64,000 nt of DNA from Welwitschia mirabilis (Eukaryota > Gnetophyta > Gnetopsida > Welwitschiales). This document shows positions 36,101-47,800 of the stretch, piece after piece (positions within the stretch are counted from its first letter, which is position 1; each line of letters begins with the position of its first letter). The DNA is taken from contig JBOZIK010000001.1 in the NCBI GenBank assembly GCA_051453625.1, positions 75,053,050 to 75,117,049 of the forward strand, given 5' to 3'. Under the pieces are notes generated by a model that was given only the letters and a program-made list of their open reading frames with translations, had not been told where the DNA came from and did no database searches. A program made the translations under genes and the position numbers.

Positions 36101-36640
36101 TTTTATATAACAATTTAATTTCTTTATTTAATTAATTAGATTCATTTTTAAGAGACAGTGGTAAAAGATTATATAAGATAGAAGCTATCATGGAGAAGAG
36201 TAAATCAATCTTAAAAGTATTCCTCTTAGCATCTAAAAAGATCATGATTAATAGCATTTTATATCATGCTAAAAGGATTAGGGGGTAATGTAATCAATCT
36301 CAACTCATGAAACCATCACTAATTCTAGTCAACTATCAGAGGTACTTCATAGGAAATTAAAGGTTATAGTCTCAACTTTTAGTGAATATGTTATAGCTAA
36401 AAATCTTAATGCTTTTCCACCTAAACATTTTGAAGATTTATAGGATGTGATGAATGAGATCACTACATGTATTTGGCAAAATTATTCACAGATACAATAG
36501 AATTTTAAAGAATTATAGCAAATCTAGCTTAACAAATTCAAAAATAATGAAATCAAGCTTCTAATAAAATTTTCATTATTAGTTAATGATTTATTATAAT
36601 AGTTAAAAGTTTTCCATTTCATGTAGGATGATTTTTAACC
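33177..36640 (+). repeat. Unclassified repeat, copy B, long decayed coding frame
   Basis: The first 2.4 kb align with copy A at 26516-28927; the rest (35606-36640) has no partner here. Plus-strand coding-like segments begin at ATG 33628 (MATKDLF) and include, from 35480, WAFLDDPTTLFKDLLVIGID, KRIIQEHEEERTIKEFLHVI and a Lys/Glu-rich coiled-coil-like part to about 35950. Near 36.08 kb follow LDQLLDEWSILYNNLISLFN and YKIEAIMEKSKSILKVFLL. In-frame stops are mostly TAA or TAG at places where Gln would fit. No RT, integrase or transposase is seen. It could be a gag-like or structural protein of an undescribed element, or a decayed host gene that was copied. I recognise no family. Confidence 0.5.
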
Positions 36641-39600
36641 AATTTTACTCCTTATAAATATATGTTATAATGAAGCAAATAGATAAAAAATATTTTTTGA
36701 GCTATTCAAATTTATAAATTTTTTAAACCCTTTTAGATAACTTTATCTTATCTTATGAAAATTTTTAGATTTTTATTTTTCTTATAAATTTGTAATCATA
36801 GAATTTTTATAACTTTCTTATTAAATCTTTTTGATCTCTTGTAGGAGATAATTAGCTTATCAATTGTGTTGCTTTCATAACTCTTAAACATTCATGACAG
36901 AAATGATTTTATTAAGTGAATCAAAATATGTTTTTTTCCCATAGTGATTAGATCTAAGATTTAATAAAATTATGGTTATATGAATTTCTTATTTCGTTTG
37001 ATTAATTCTTTTCATAAAAATTATAGATTAAGACATCTCCATTATTACAGTTAATATAATAGATTTATAAAGTACTTATTAAAAATTTCTAATTACTATA
37101 GATAAATTAGTTATTTTCTAGTAACTATCTAATTACTTAGTTTTACCCAACTATTTAAGAGGCTATACATCATTAAGCTTTTAACTTATGAGACTAGCAT
37201 TATGGGCCTTAAAATGATGATTATGTTTTGATTACCTAAGAGAGGCTATTGGTTAAAAAGGAGGACTTTTGTAATTTTTATTATGTATATAGGATTGCCA
37301 AGAATCTTTGGAGGCCTTGATTTGCTACAATATCACATTGCTAAACTATTATGATAGTAAATATATGATAATGAATTGCTTTTCCTAGATAATGCCAAAG
37401 GAGAAATTCTTTCTTACTTGAATCATCCCTAGATGACTCTTAATATACACTCCTCAAGGTTATGATGATTTTGATTGAGAGTGATGTACCTTTTTTTTTT
37501 TTTTTTTTTAATACTTAACATGTATTTTATATTCCTACTTTCTTGTAAGCATGTTATCATGGCAATGCATTATTACATTTCTTTTATCATAAAGTATAAA
37601 GTTTGCTACTTTAAAAAAGATCCAATATAGATCATTATCTATAATACCAATTTTAATGCTCTCATTTTCATATTTATAAAAATAAGAATAAAAATAATGA
37701 AAATTAAAAAATGGAGTATCTTTTAAAGATAACATAAAAAGTGATTGTTGTCTTCCTATCATTATTAGTGGAAAAAACAATGGATAATAAAAGTATGAAA
37801 CTTATCTTTATTAACTTCAAAAACAAAGGTCATGACTTCCACTTTTACAAGTGTAGGAAACAGTGATCTAGCCAGATCATCTTGACTTCAAGGTCAATCC
37901 TTTAAGTCTATTGAAAGTCTAAGTTTCATTCTTTAGGACTACTAGAGAGGATATGCTAGCTTATCAACATTCTTATTATATCTACATAACTTCCATACCT
38001 TTCCTATGCTTTTCCAAGGACTCCCATTTGACATTGGTAAAATAACATGAACGGTTTACATAACTCTTTCATAGGAGTTGTGTCAGTTAAATGGTTATTA
38101 CATATTAGCTAAATTAAAAAGTCCATTTAAATAAATTAACCAAATCTCATAAAACATTTTTTGTCTTACTTTAATAGTTTTTGGATCATGAAAAACACCT
38201 TTCTAAATAATTATGGATGCTTTTAACATGTCATATACTAATAGAAAATATCTAAATAGGTAGTACTTTAACCCACATTCTTAAAGATCTTAATCTTATG
38301 CCAACATATATTATGATAGATTAGTTAACATTAGGCCATTATAGCTATACACTCCAATAGATTATGCTATACTTTTTTTAGTTCATCCTTTAAAAATTAA
38401 ATTTTAGTACTAATCTTTAAAATTGATATTTCTAAACTTTAGTCATATTTCAAAAATTATCTAATTACAAATAGTACCAATAGTAATGTTAGTATCCATT
38501 GTCCAAATATTTTTGAATTTACATGTTTATCAAACATTATGTTTTTTTTTTTTTTTGTTAGACATATTTATTTTTACGAGTATCAGACATTAAATCTCTT
38601 ACCTTTAAGAAATAATTTGATTACTTGACTCCATTATCAAAACATGCATACTTCTATAATAATTAACTCTATTATAATCAAAATTAAAGCTCATAATTCC
38701 TTACCTAATTAGGTGAGATAAAGAGTATTGGAAGTGCTACAACTTTCATTGTTAGATTCATCTTTTCATAATACTCTCTCAGCTTCTTAATTTCTACAGA
38801 AATCTCTTCTTAGATGATGATTTTCCAATTTTAACTTATCATTATATCATTCAAATAACTTTTTAAATGCCTCTATTAGATTATCTCTAACACCTTATAA
38901 TATTAAATTGATTGTATGATAAACTTCAAAGTGTTATGAGTGTAGATATGTATATTCATTAGTACTGTAAAACATAGATACTACTATGTAAATAATAATT
39001 AATAATAATGTGGTGTAAAACTAAAAAACTTAACAAAATTTTAAAATTCTTTATGTTAAGTAGTTTGAAAACCATCCATAAGATTAAATAAATATTCCAC
39101 ATAATAAACTTTAAATCTTCTAACTTCATGGTCATCTATTATAGCATAAATATAACTCTCAAAATGCTTTATATGGTTACTATTAATTAAATATTTATTA
39201 GTATATATTACACCCTTTCTATTAGAGTAGACCATTTCCTTTCTAAAATTAATATATAGAGTTTAAAGTAGATTTTGGACCCTAGAACCTTCTTTAAAAA
39301 TCACACTCAAGATAGGACACTCTGTTTCCATTATAAATTTGAAAACATAATCTAGTATGATACTTTATCATGATATGATAGACCCCTCAATGAAATGATG
39401 TAACTAGATATTCTAAGATTATAGAACTAGATGTAGGATATTCTAAGATCATAAAACTATCACCATGATCACTAGGATATGGTTTTTTAAATCACTACGA
39501 TAAGAATATTCTTAAAATAATTTAGTGCTCCTATTTTCCATTTTAATAAATGATCATTAATACAAAATACTAGATGTAGGATAAGTTTGATGTCATCAAA

Positions 39601-39950
39601 TTTAAGTAGATAGAGTCCATGAATGAAAAATTTGATGCAAATGAAGAGAATAAAACTTGAATGTTACTTTTAGAAGCCAATATTCTATATCTATAAAATA
39701 ATTTTACAAGTTAAAAATAAAACTAGATAATAATATTAATAAGATATAAAGTAGGTTACTAGCATATGATTTTTCATAGGTTGTTTAATCAATGTTTTTT
39801 AAAACCCTTTTTGTAGTTGCAAAATTAAAAACCATTAGATTAACTGTTAGTTAGTTTCATTTTGATAAAATAATTAAAAATTAGCTAGCTCAATGTTTTA
39901 AGTTTCTTTATTGAATGATTATCTTGAAAAATGTATTTATGTTGAACAAT
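36641..39950. other. AT-rich DNA, no gene recognised
   Basis: Nothing coding or transposon-like is recognised. Poly-T runs lie at about 37491-37510 and 38542-38556. A short direct repeat of GATATTCTAAGAT occurs near 39408 and 39436. Confidence 0.4.
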
Positions 39951-41385
39951 CACTTTAATAGATTAATAAAGGAGCAAAGATTTATGTGTAACTTAAATAA
40001 GGTTTTGTACAAATTAGTATGAGATCCTTGTGCAAAGTATTCTAGATTTAACATCTTTTTTTATTAAATAGTTTTTTTCCAAAGTAAGTTTGAGGCAATT
40101 AATGTCAAAATTTACATGGAAAATGCCTATTATTTCTTTATATGTGGTTGTGTTAATTTCTATAAGTAATTATCCTAAACAATTACATGAATTTGAAGAT
40201 TACATGTTAAAATGGTTTAAGATCTTAGGAATGTGAAATTTAAGTTATTTTCTTGGATTTAAAGTTGAAGAAAATGATAATTTTATTTCCATCTCTTAGT
40301 ATAATTATGTATTTGATTTTCTCAAGAATTTTACTATAAAAGCTTGTATACAATTTTAGACATCTTTGATTGTTGACCCAAAGTTGTTAAACACACAAGT
40401 CCTAAACTTAATGCTATATTATATTAAAGTTTAGTTTGTAGTTTCATGTATGTATCGATCACATGACCTGATATTTCTTTTGAAGTAATGGAATCTAGAT
40501 GAAAATCATTAGAAATTAGGTAAAATTATCTTAGGAAGAGTAGTTTTGATTAGATTTTTAAGCTTGAACCATGAACAATTACATGGAATTTAAAGGAATA
40601 ATCAATAGTATCTTATCTTTAGCTGAAGCAAATTATTTTGCTAGATGTCATGCAAATTGTAAAGATGTTATTCTTAGAGAAATTCTGGATGATCTCTAGT
40701 TTAATAAGGATTAATTAGACTATCTTGTAATAATGCCAGTGCAACGTTTATGGAAAAAAATCTTGTTTTTGGAAAGAAAAATATAAGCATATCGAGATTT
40801 ATTATCGTTATGTCCAAAAATCATTATAATCCAAAAGATTGAAAGTGATTCATTATTTACTTGAATATCAACTTGTCAGATTTGTTCAGAAAGGCACTTG
40901 TAGTTGAATGCTTGAGAAAGCTTATAAATGTAGTTGGTGTTGAAGATTTTTTATAGTAAGACAAGAAAGTCACTTACCATTGCTCAAAACTTTGTTCTTG
41001 TTCTTTTAAGTTTCTTTTTAGCTCTCTCTTGAGTTCTTTTTCTAGATTTAGAATTCCCTTAGTCACGTGTCATCGATGTTGTAAAGAAGTTTGGCTTAAA
41101 ATAATTCTTGATGATCTCTCATTTAAATAAGAAGGACCAATTAACCTATTTTGCAATAATTCTAGTGCAACATTTATGGTAAAAAATCTAATTTCAAAGA
41201 GAAATCTAAGCATATTGAGCTTCATTGTTATTATGTTTATGAGCTAGTGCAATCTAGAAGACTCAAAGCGATTCATTATTTATGTGAAGGGTAGCTTGTA
41301 GATTTGGTTGATAAAGGCACTTCTAGTTGAATGCTTTAGAAAGCTTAGAGATGTAATTTGTCAGAAGTTGGTTCATAGTGAGGAG
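39950..41385 (+). pseudogene. Strongly decayed copia RT and RNase H end, duplicated tail
   Basis: On the plus strand, fragments in shifting frames resemble the 3' half of a copia polyprotein: LNKVLYKLV near 39990, LSYFLGFKVEENDNFISIS near 40240 and a YVFDFLKNFTIKAC-like phrase near 40310. RNase H text follows at 40620-40680 (LAEANYF..CKDVILREILDD) and CNNASATFM near 40735, then the terminal phrase FRKALVVECLRKLINVVGVE. The tail recurs at 41068-41376 (LKIILDDLSFK, CNNSSATFMVKNLISK, KALLVECFRKLRDV). Two related tails in series mean a tandem duplication or two overlapping insertions. Confidence 0.7.
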
Positions 41386-41852
41386 GAAATGTTGGTTACC
41401 AGTAATCAACACTTTTCTCAAGTTTTTTGAGTTTCTTTTTAGTCTTTTCCCTATCCTTTCATAAATTTGTCCTTAGGTTTTCATCCCTTACATTGAATTA
41501 TTTTTTCTTTTCTCAACTTTTCCTAAATTAGAAGTCTACTAAACCTTTTCTACTTAAAAACTCAAGTAAAGAGAAATGTTTTAAACTATTTTATACTAAA
41601 AAATAAATTATCTATAAATTTGAGAGAATAATCCTTCGAAACAATCCAAGTATTAAAAGCAATTAAAGCCAAAGCAAAAAGTTGTTCACAACTATCACTC
41701 TAATATTTCTTTTAATATTTCTTTCTTTCTTTCTCTTATTTGCAGCTACATACATACATACATACATACATATTATAATAATAATGTCACTTCTTGACTC
41801 TAATCTACACCACTTACAATGTCACTTCTCACTTAACATAAGGGAAGGCTAA
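41386..41852. other. Spacer with a TACA microsatellite
   Basis: About six units of ACAT/TACA lie near 41747-41771, followed by ATAATAATAATG. The spacer separates the decayed copia tail from the 3' end of the terpene synthase gene. I could not fix a polyadenylation signal for the gene. Confidence 0.7.
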
Positions 41853-44474
41853 TCAGCAAAGGAAAGTTATTCTATATTCCACGAGTTGAACAACGGTAAC
41901 CTGGAAAGCATGCAAAGAGCGGGAGCTTCCGTAAAGATGGACATTCTCAAAGAGCATTGACCGAATCTGAGACTTCAATTCTTGGCCTCCGACAGTCCAT
42001 CCGTCTCTGAATTTATAGGCGAAGTGACCTCCTCTGGTGAGATCGAAGGCCACTCTTCGTCCATTGAACGGCACATCGAATTCTTCGTCATTTTGGCGTG
42101 GTAACAGACACAGCTTGCTCGCCTTCCTCATCATCTCTCTCACCACTTCTTTCAGCTCTTTCACCACATCTTCTTTGCTTCGCATCGGATTCTCCGTCAT
42201 CAGATGCAATACTGCCGAGAGAACGTCTCCCTCCTCGTAATCGCTTATGTCGTCTGCAACTCGACCGCTCATTCCACAGATGTCGTCGATTGGCGGAGGA
42301 GAGGTAAGCCCTCTCTCCAGCGCTTCCATTGGAAATGATTCGCACACAAGCAGCTTCCCTGTAAAGCTTGCAGTCCACAGTCCCACTGCCGCAGAGCCGT
42401 TTTTCAGGTATTTTTCCAGTGATGGCATCTCTTTTCTCTCCAGCCAAATGGCTTTCCTTTGCGAGGCGTTAACCATTCCTATCCACTGCACCATTTTCCA
42501 ATCTTCCGTATCAGCAGCAAGATCATTTCTTTGCGTTTCATAAAAGGGGAACATGGTAATCCGAGAGACGTCATTCTTACTCCGTTTTCTTTACCTGTTG
42601 GCGAACGTATTTATCCATGTCTCGGCCCTGCTTCGCGCTGCACTGATCGCTCAGCTCAGCGACGGTATCGCAGAAGAACTTAAAGAACGCCCTCAATGAA
42701 GGCTGCAGCGATTCCACCATCGAGAAATCCCATCTGCAGTTAAACCTTTTCAATACTTGATCTACTTATTTTTTCTAAAGATTGATTATTAAATTTATTA
42801 TTGCGAAGTATCTATCAACTGGTGTCACCTCCTACTGGCCTCAGCAAGGACGTTGACTTCCTGTAGGGTTGCGCAAGTATCGTAGACATCGTTGAGCATG
42901 TATCCGAGAATCGATGCCTTGGCTGTTCCGATTCTTGCATCCAAATGCTCCGGCTCGAAAAAGGGAGCCATCAGCCAGAAATAGCTCTCCACTGGTCGAC
43001 ATCGGAAGAACCCCCACTTTGATATCTCCTTGCTGTTCCACCACCTTTTCAATCAATGAATTTCTTAGTTCCCAAAGTCCAGCACCGTTTTTAATTAATT
43101 TTGATAATATATGTTAAACTGTTCACAAGCATACTACCTGAGGAGCTCTTGAATCTCTTTTTGATGCAAGGCCTGCACTATGTTATAATCCAGCCTTGCC
43201 AGTTCTAATATTTTCTCGTTCATCTTGTAGCTATCCCATGTCCAAATGTTCAAACAAAGTTAACAATAGAGAAGAAAATTGAGCACTGAAGGCTGACTTT
43301 GGCGTATGGAAAGAGGTTACCTGAGCCAGTTCTGGTTAGCTGCATGAATGTCGATGTAAGAACGCGCTTCCCAACAAGCAACGTTTATGTGCCAGGGATA
43401 CTCCAATACATGCTCAACCTGCAACACCAATGTTTTATTTTTAATACAGCATCACGGAGGATACGCAGAAAGAAATTACAGTAATTTTAGTCGAGTTATG
43501 CCTCTTTAACAAGATGAAGAGGATAATCAGCTTCTGATTTCTTGGAAAGCCAGGATCTCAAGAGTCCAACAGCGAAGGTTTCGGCCTGTTGCAGAATCGT
43601 TTCTCCCGGAAACTGAATCTGTGAAGCTCGCAACAGTTGAAGTGCGACGGTGATTGCTTCAGTTTGGCTCCCGTCTTGGAGCTGCACCGCTTTGTCTGTG
43701 AACTCGCCATCCTTACATCTGAATGCCTCAAATGCCTCTGTTAAACGCAATACATGTTTCTCATCATCCCATAATTCGAGGGTTCAGAAGTTAGCGAAAT
43801 AAGTAAGTATAGTTTGGCGTGGATTCTCACGTGGAGAGACATTCTCGTAACGTTGCAGACGAAGCAATCGAAACGCCAAAGATGTGATAGTGAGATTAGG
43901 GCTCCACGACTGCCAATCTTGGTAATCCTTCCATAAACTACATATTTAAAAAAAAAAAGGAACAATTATCTCTAAAGAAATATAATTAATTATGTCATAA
44001 ATCAACGGTTATTTGTAAGAAGTATAATGGAAAGTGCGCTGTTGAACCACCTGTGCACAGAATCTAAGGCTGTGGTAATTTCATCTTTAAAATGGCGGTC
44101 AATACCAAGAGCGAAAAGAGAGTCCACGACAGAAAGGCGCCAAATGGCATACGAGACGTTGTCATGGACGTTCGTCAACTCGTTTCCCAACATTTTTTTG
44201 ATCTCAGAAACGAGAAAACGGACCCTGAAACATCAAAAGTTCCATGCAGAACGAAATCACAATATATCAGAGGCACGCAACACTTCATGCAAAACCAAAT
44301 CTAGAACTTCAAAAGAAAATTAAAACTTCTTGAAACACAAGCACAAAACGTTGAATTTAGAGAGAAACGAGAACGGAGGGACTGAATGAGTTTATGGTCC
44401 CAAGAGCTCCGAGGGTGCGAGACATATCTAGGCTCGCAGGGGAAGGTTGCGGCAGTGGACTTGACGGTCGCCAT
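41853..44474 (-). CDS. TPS: Class I terpene synthase, nine exons
   Basis: Nine minus-strand exons join into 603 codons without a stop: 44474-44350, 44224-44051, 43937-43831, 43737-43511, 43418-43321, 43230-43138, 43044-42829, 42733-42595, 42485-41853. All introns are GT-AG and their phases agree; the first donor (ACGTTTTG) and the fourth (CTTGTTAAAG) are weak. The N-terminal alpha-helical domain has RYVSHPRSSW (degenerate RRx8W), ALGIDRHFKDEI, LAFRLLRLQRY and VLEYPWHINV. The C-terminal domain has the RxR motif R289-C-R291, the Asp-rich motif as N326-D-V-Y-D330 instead of DDxxD, and a second metal site R468-VADDISDYEEGDV. Terpene synthases of this class ionise prenyl diphosphates with Mg2+. 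The short leader before W25 shows no plastid transit peptide, so a cytosolic sesquiterpene-synthase-like role is the best guess. The last 26 residues extend beyond the usual end. Both metal motifs are altered, so activity is uncertain. Confidence 0.9.
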
Positions 44475-44743
44475 TGATTCTTGTGAACAGAAGCCTCAGC
44501 ACTCCAGTGGCCTCACCGAGTATTAGGAAAGCGAGAGTAACGATATTTGTTTTCAAAGTGCATTGGTTCAAAGGGTCAAGGCATGTGGTGAGGAAATGAC
44601 GGAATTGTCAGAAAGGAGGGACACCCATTTCCTGCTAAATACTCACTAGGCTGCCACTTGTTGGTAAGAAGCGCAGCAACGACACGGCGAAAAGTCTTAG
44701 CCACCCGCATACGTTCCACTCATTTTTTACAGTCGAACACAGT

Positions 44744-44872
44744 AGTCAAACTAAAAGGCTATGCATTTCATTTGTACATCTCATTTGTCTATTTAAATAT
44801 GGTTTAGTCAAATTAAAAGGCTGTTTAGCCCACTTCTTAGAAAAGTCATTTGTCTATTTAAATATGGTTTGT
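44744..44872 (-). promoter_or_regulatory. Tandem duplication with W-box motifs upstream of the TPS gene
   Basis: A unit of about 62-65 bp is present twice. GTCAAACTAAAAGGCT (44745-44760) recurs as GTCAAATTAAAAGGCT (44807-44822), and the 25 bases 44781-44805 recur exactly at 44846-44870. On the minus strand each unit carries TTGACT, the core of WRKY-binding W boxes (plus AGTCAA at 44744-44749 and 44806-44811), followed by an AT-rich block. It lies 270-400 bp upstream of the start codon. W boxes are known elicitor-response sites in plant promoters; the role here is inference. Confidence 0.45.
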
Positions 44873-44879
44873 TTACTCA

Positions 44880-47800
44880 AAGCTGTGTAGGTACACACAA
44901 CTTGAAAATCTGATTGCATGCTTTGGGTAAGATTGTGATATCCTTGGATTACTTATGCGAGAATTTAATTGAGGTCATTATCTATGAGGATTTGAATTTC
45001 AAACCATAAAGAAATCACTCATTAGATTTAACCATTGACGTGAAGCTCTTTCCTTTAGTCTTGTCTAATAATTTTGGTTTATGTTTTTTATTCTTAAAGT
45101 TGTATGTTTAAAACTATGGATGTCTCACTTAAGTATTTTGTGTAGCATATTCTGTACTTCCATCATTTGTTTGGGTAATCATACTTTTGAAAGAGGTTCT
45201 CATTAAAGTTTTTAAATTTGATATTTCTAACTATTGCATAATGTTACAAACTTGCATTTTTTTCGAAACTAATGAACAGGTTAGCCAATTTCCTTCAAAA
45301 TTTAACAAAATAGAAATATTACATTTACAAAATTTAAAATGTGAAGCATTAAAAGCCTTCTTGAGCTCTATAATGGACATAATATTAGGATTAAACACAT
45401 TTATTAGCATCTATTTTAATATTAGTATCGTGGAAATTCTATTTTAAAAGGATCTCTAAGTGAGGGAAAGTGATGCAGTGAGAACTGTGCATGTAATGCT
45501 TTGAAAAAAAATGACATGAGTTAGAGCAAAAAGAAACACATAAGCAAAGAAATCATTAATAACTATTCAAATAAATTATTATGCATCAAAGACCATGAGC
45601 AATGAAAGGAAGTAGATACATAAGAAGGTGGATCCTAATCAGCCCCCCACCAAATTAAGCTAAGGAAAATGGTTATGCAAGGCCATTCTATTAAGATTCA
45701 CCATAATTTATATAAATGGATTGATTGTGCTACATTGGACATAGTAATTAATGGCTTCTAAAATCTTCTAACAATTTTCTATTTGTTAAAACTTATAAAT
45801 ATTAGAATTATCCAAGCAACGCTAACATTCATAAAAATAGTTATGTTTATGCATTAAAACCCTTCACAAAAAGTATTCTTTTCCAATGCTAAAAATAATT
45901 ATATTCTCAAACTTCCCTCCTTGCATTACTAGCCTTAAATCAAGGTTGTCATGTTGGTTGCCAAAGAAGATCTATTATGATGATGTTTCCACTTTTGTTT
46001 TCATACAACTTGTGATGGTCTTGCACTCTTTATCCCTTTCAACTTGTAATGATAATCCAGCATGCCTTCTATGTCATATTTGATGGTTTCTTACCATCCT
46101 TCTTATGCATTCTTTGGTGATCTTCCATTCCCATCTTATGAAATAAAGGCTTTTCTTGCTTTTTCTCTACAACCATTTGCCACCAACTTTACTCTAAAAC
46201 TTTCATGACTTCAAACTCCTTCGAGTACAATTTGATGTATTAAAAAAAAAATGAGAGGTACATTACTTTAAGTGAAAATAAGAACACGAGTGAAAAAACC
46301 ATGAAAAGGTTTCAAATAAATAACTACATATTGAAGATCATCACTAATGCAGAAAAAAAAAGATAAGAAAAGAAAAGATAGATACATAACAAAGAGGATC
46401 CCAATCCCTTACCAAACCATGAGAAAGAATTAGGTAATGCCATTCCATTAAGGTTCACCTAATTTCTACAAATGGTTTGATAATAGTACATTGAAGTTAG
46501 TCATGATTTCTTTATGACTTTAATATTCTCTTGTAATTTAAGAACTTTTAAAACCTATACCTAGTACAATTATCTAGAAGTCCTAAGCATTCCTAATATT
46601 AGTAGTGCTCCTAAACCAAAAGGAGTAGGTGACAAAGAAATAAGATTCATAGTGCTTTATTTCTTATTATATAGTGAAGAGAGTTGGATCAAGGAACATT
46701 CACAAAGTTTTATCTCTTTCAAAAATCTAATGAATAAAATTAGATTCTAGACTTTAGTTAAATGTTACTACTTGAATAACAATAATAATTATTTCAATTT
46801 CTAATATGATAATAAAATTTAATTAATAAATTTTTTTATTTCCATTAGTGTGCTAATTGTTCTCCATTTAGGAGGTTATTGGTTAAATCTTTAGATGCCC
46901 TTCTTTGGTACACTATGAGGTCCTAGGCTTAATTAAATCATTCATTTGGATAATTAGGATGGCTATACTTCTAGAGGAATATACAACCATTTAACATTTT
47001 GATTTGAAATCCCTTGTGATTTCTTTAATTTTAATGAATTTTTATTTGATAAATTTTTTAATTTCTAACTTTTAGTACATAATGTATTAAAATTGTTTAA
47101 GACCACAATAAAAAATTTGGTCTTAAATGTTTTATTTCCTAAATAAAACATTTTCATAATAACATAAACTTTTTTCTTGGGTTACAGGGCTCTCTCTTTA
47201 AGAAAATTTATTTTACCAACATATAAGAGGTTATTAATATAACTTTAAAATTAACAAATCATTTGTACTTCTAAAGATGTCAATTCAACTTCAAGAAATA
47301 CATGTTACCGTATGTTTGGTGTCTTCCTTAAATTGTTTTAATAATAAATTTTGTTAAAATTCCTTTATTTTCTTCTTATATTTAACTATCATAAAATGCA
47401 TATAATTATTAGTTGAATTACAATGTGAAGAAGTTATCTATAAGCATTGCAACAGAAAATTTTCTCTTCTTCACACTTGTTTCTTGAGGAAAATAAGGCT
47501 TCCATACCTCCATTGACTCTTTGAGTGATGCATTTATCTCACATACAAATACTAAATGCTATTAATTTTAGTCCACTATATTGCATTTACAGATTTGACA
47601 ATATTGTTCAGAAACACTTAAAGCTAGAACTATTTAAAAAGGTATACTTTATATATTCTTAAGTTTCCTTAAAAGTTTTAGCATTTCTAAAGTCACATAT
47701 ACATATCAACCCTTTTGATTTAAGATTCAAAAGATACAAATAATAAATTAAGATAAGCTAATTTTATTTCAAAATATAAATATATAAAACAAAATATTTT

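Noticed and set aside
42037-42683. Several plus-strand open frames of 67-98 codons, and a second minus-strand frame at 42088-42447
   Set aside because: They are out-of-frame shadows of the GC-rich terpene synthase exons and carry no recognisable domain.
42841-43056. Minus-strand frame starting MIEKVVEQQGDIK
   Set aside because: It overlaps the real exon in the wrong frame; the neighbouring frame carries the RxR and NDVYD motifs of a terpene synthase.
44027-44323. Plus-strand frames opposite the second terpene synthase exon
   Set aside because: They are antisense shadows; the minus strand encodes the ALGIDRHFKDEI segment with consistent splice sites.
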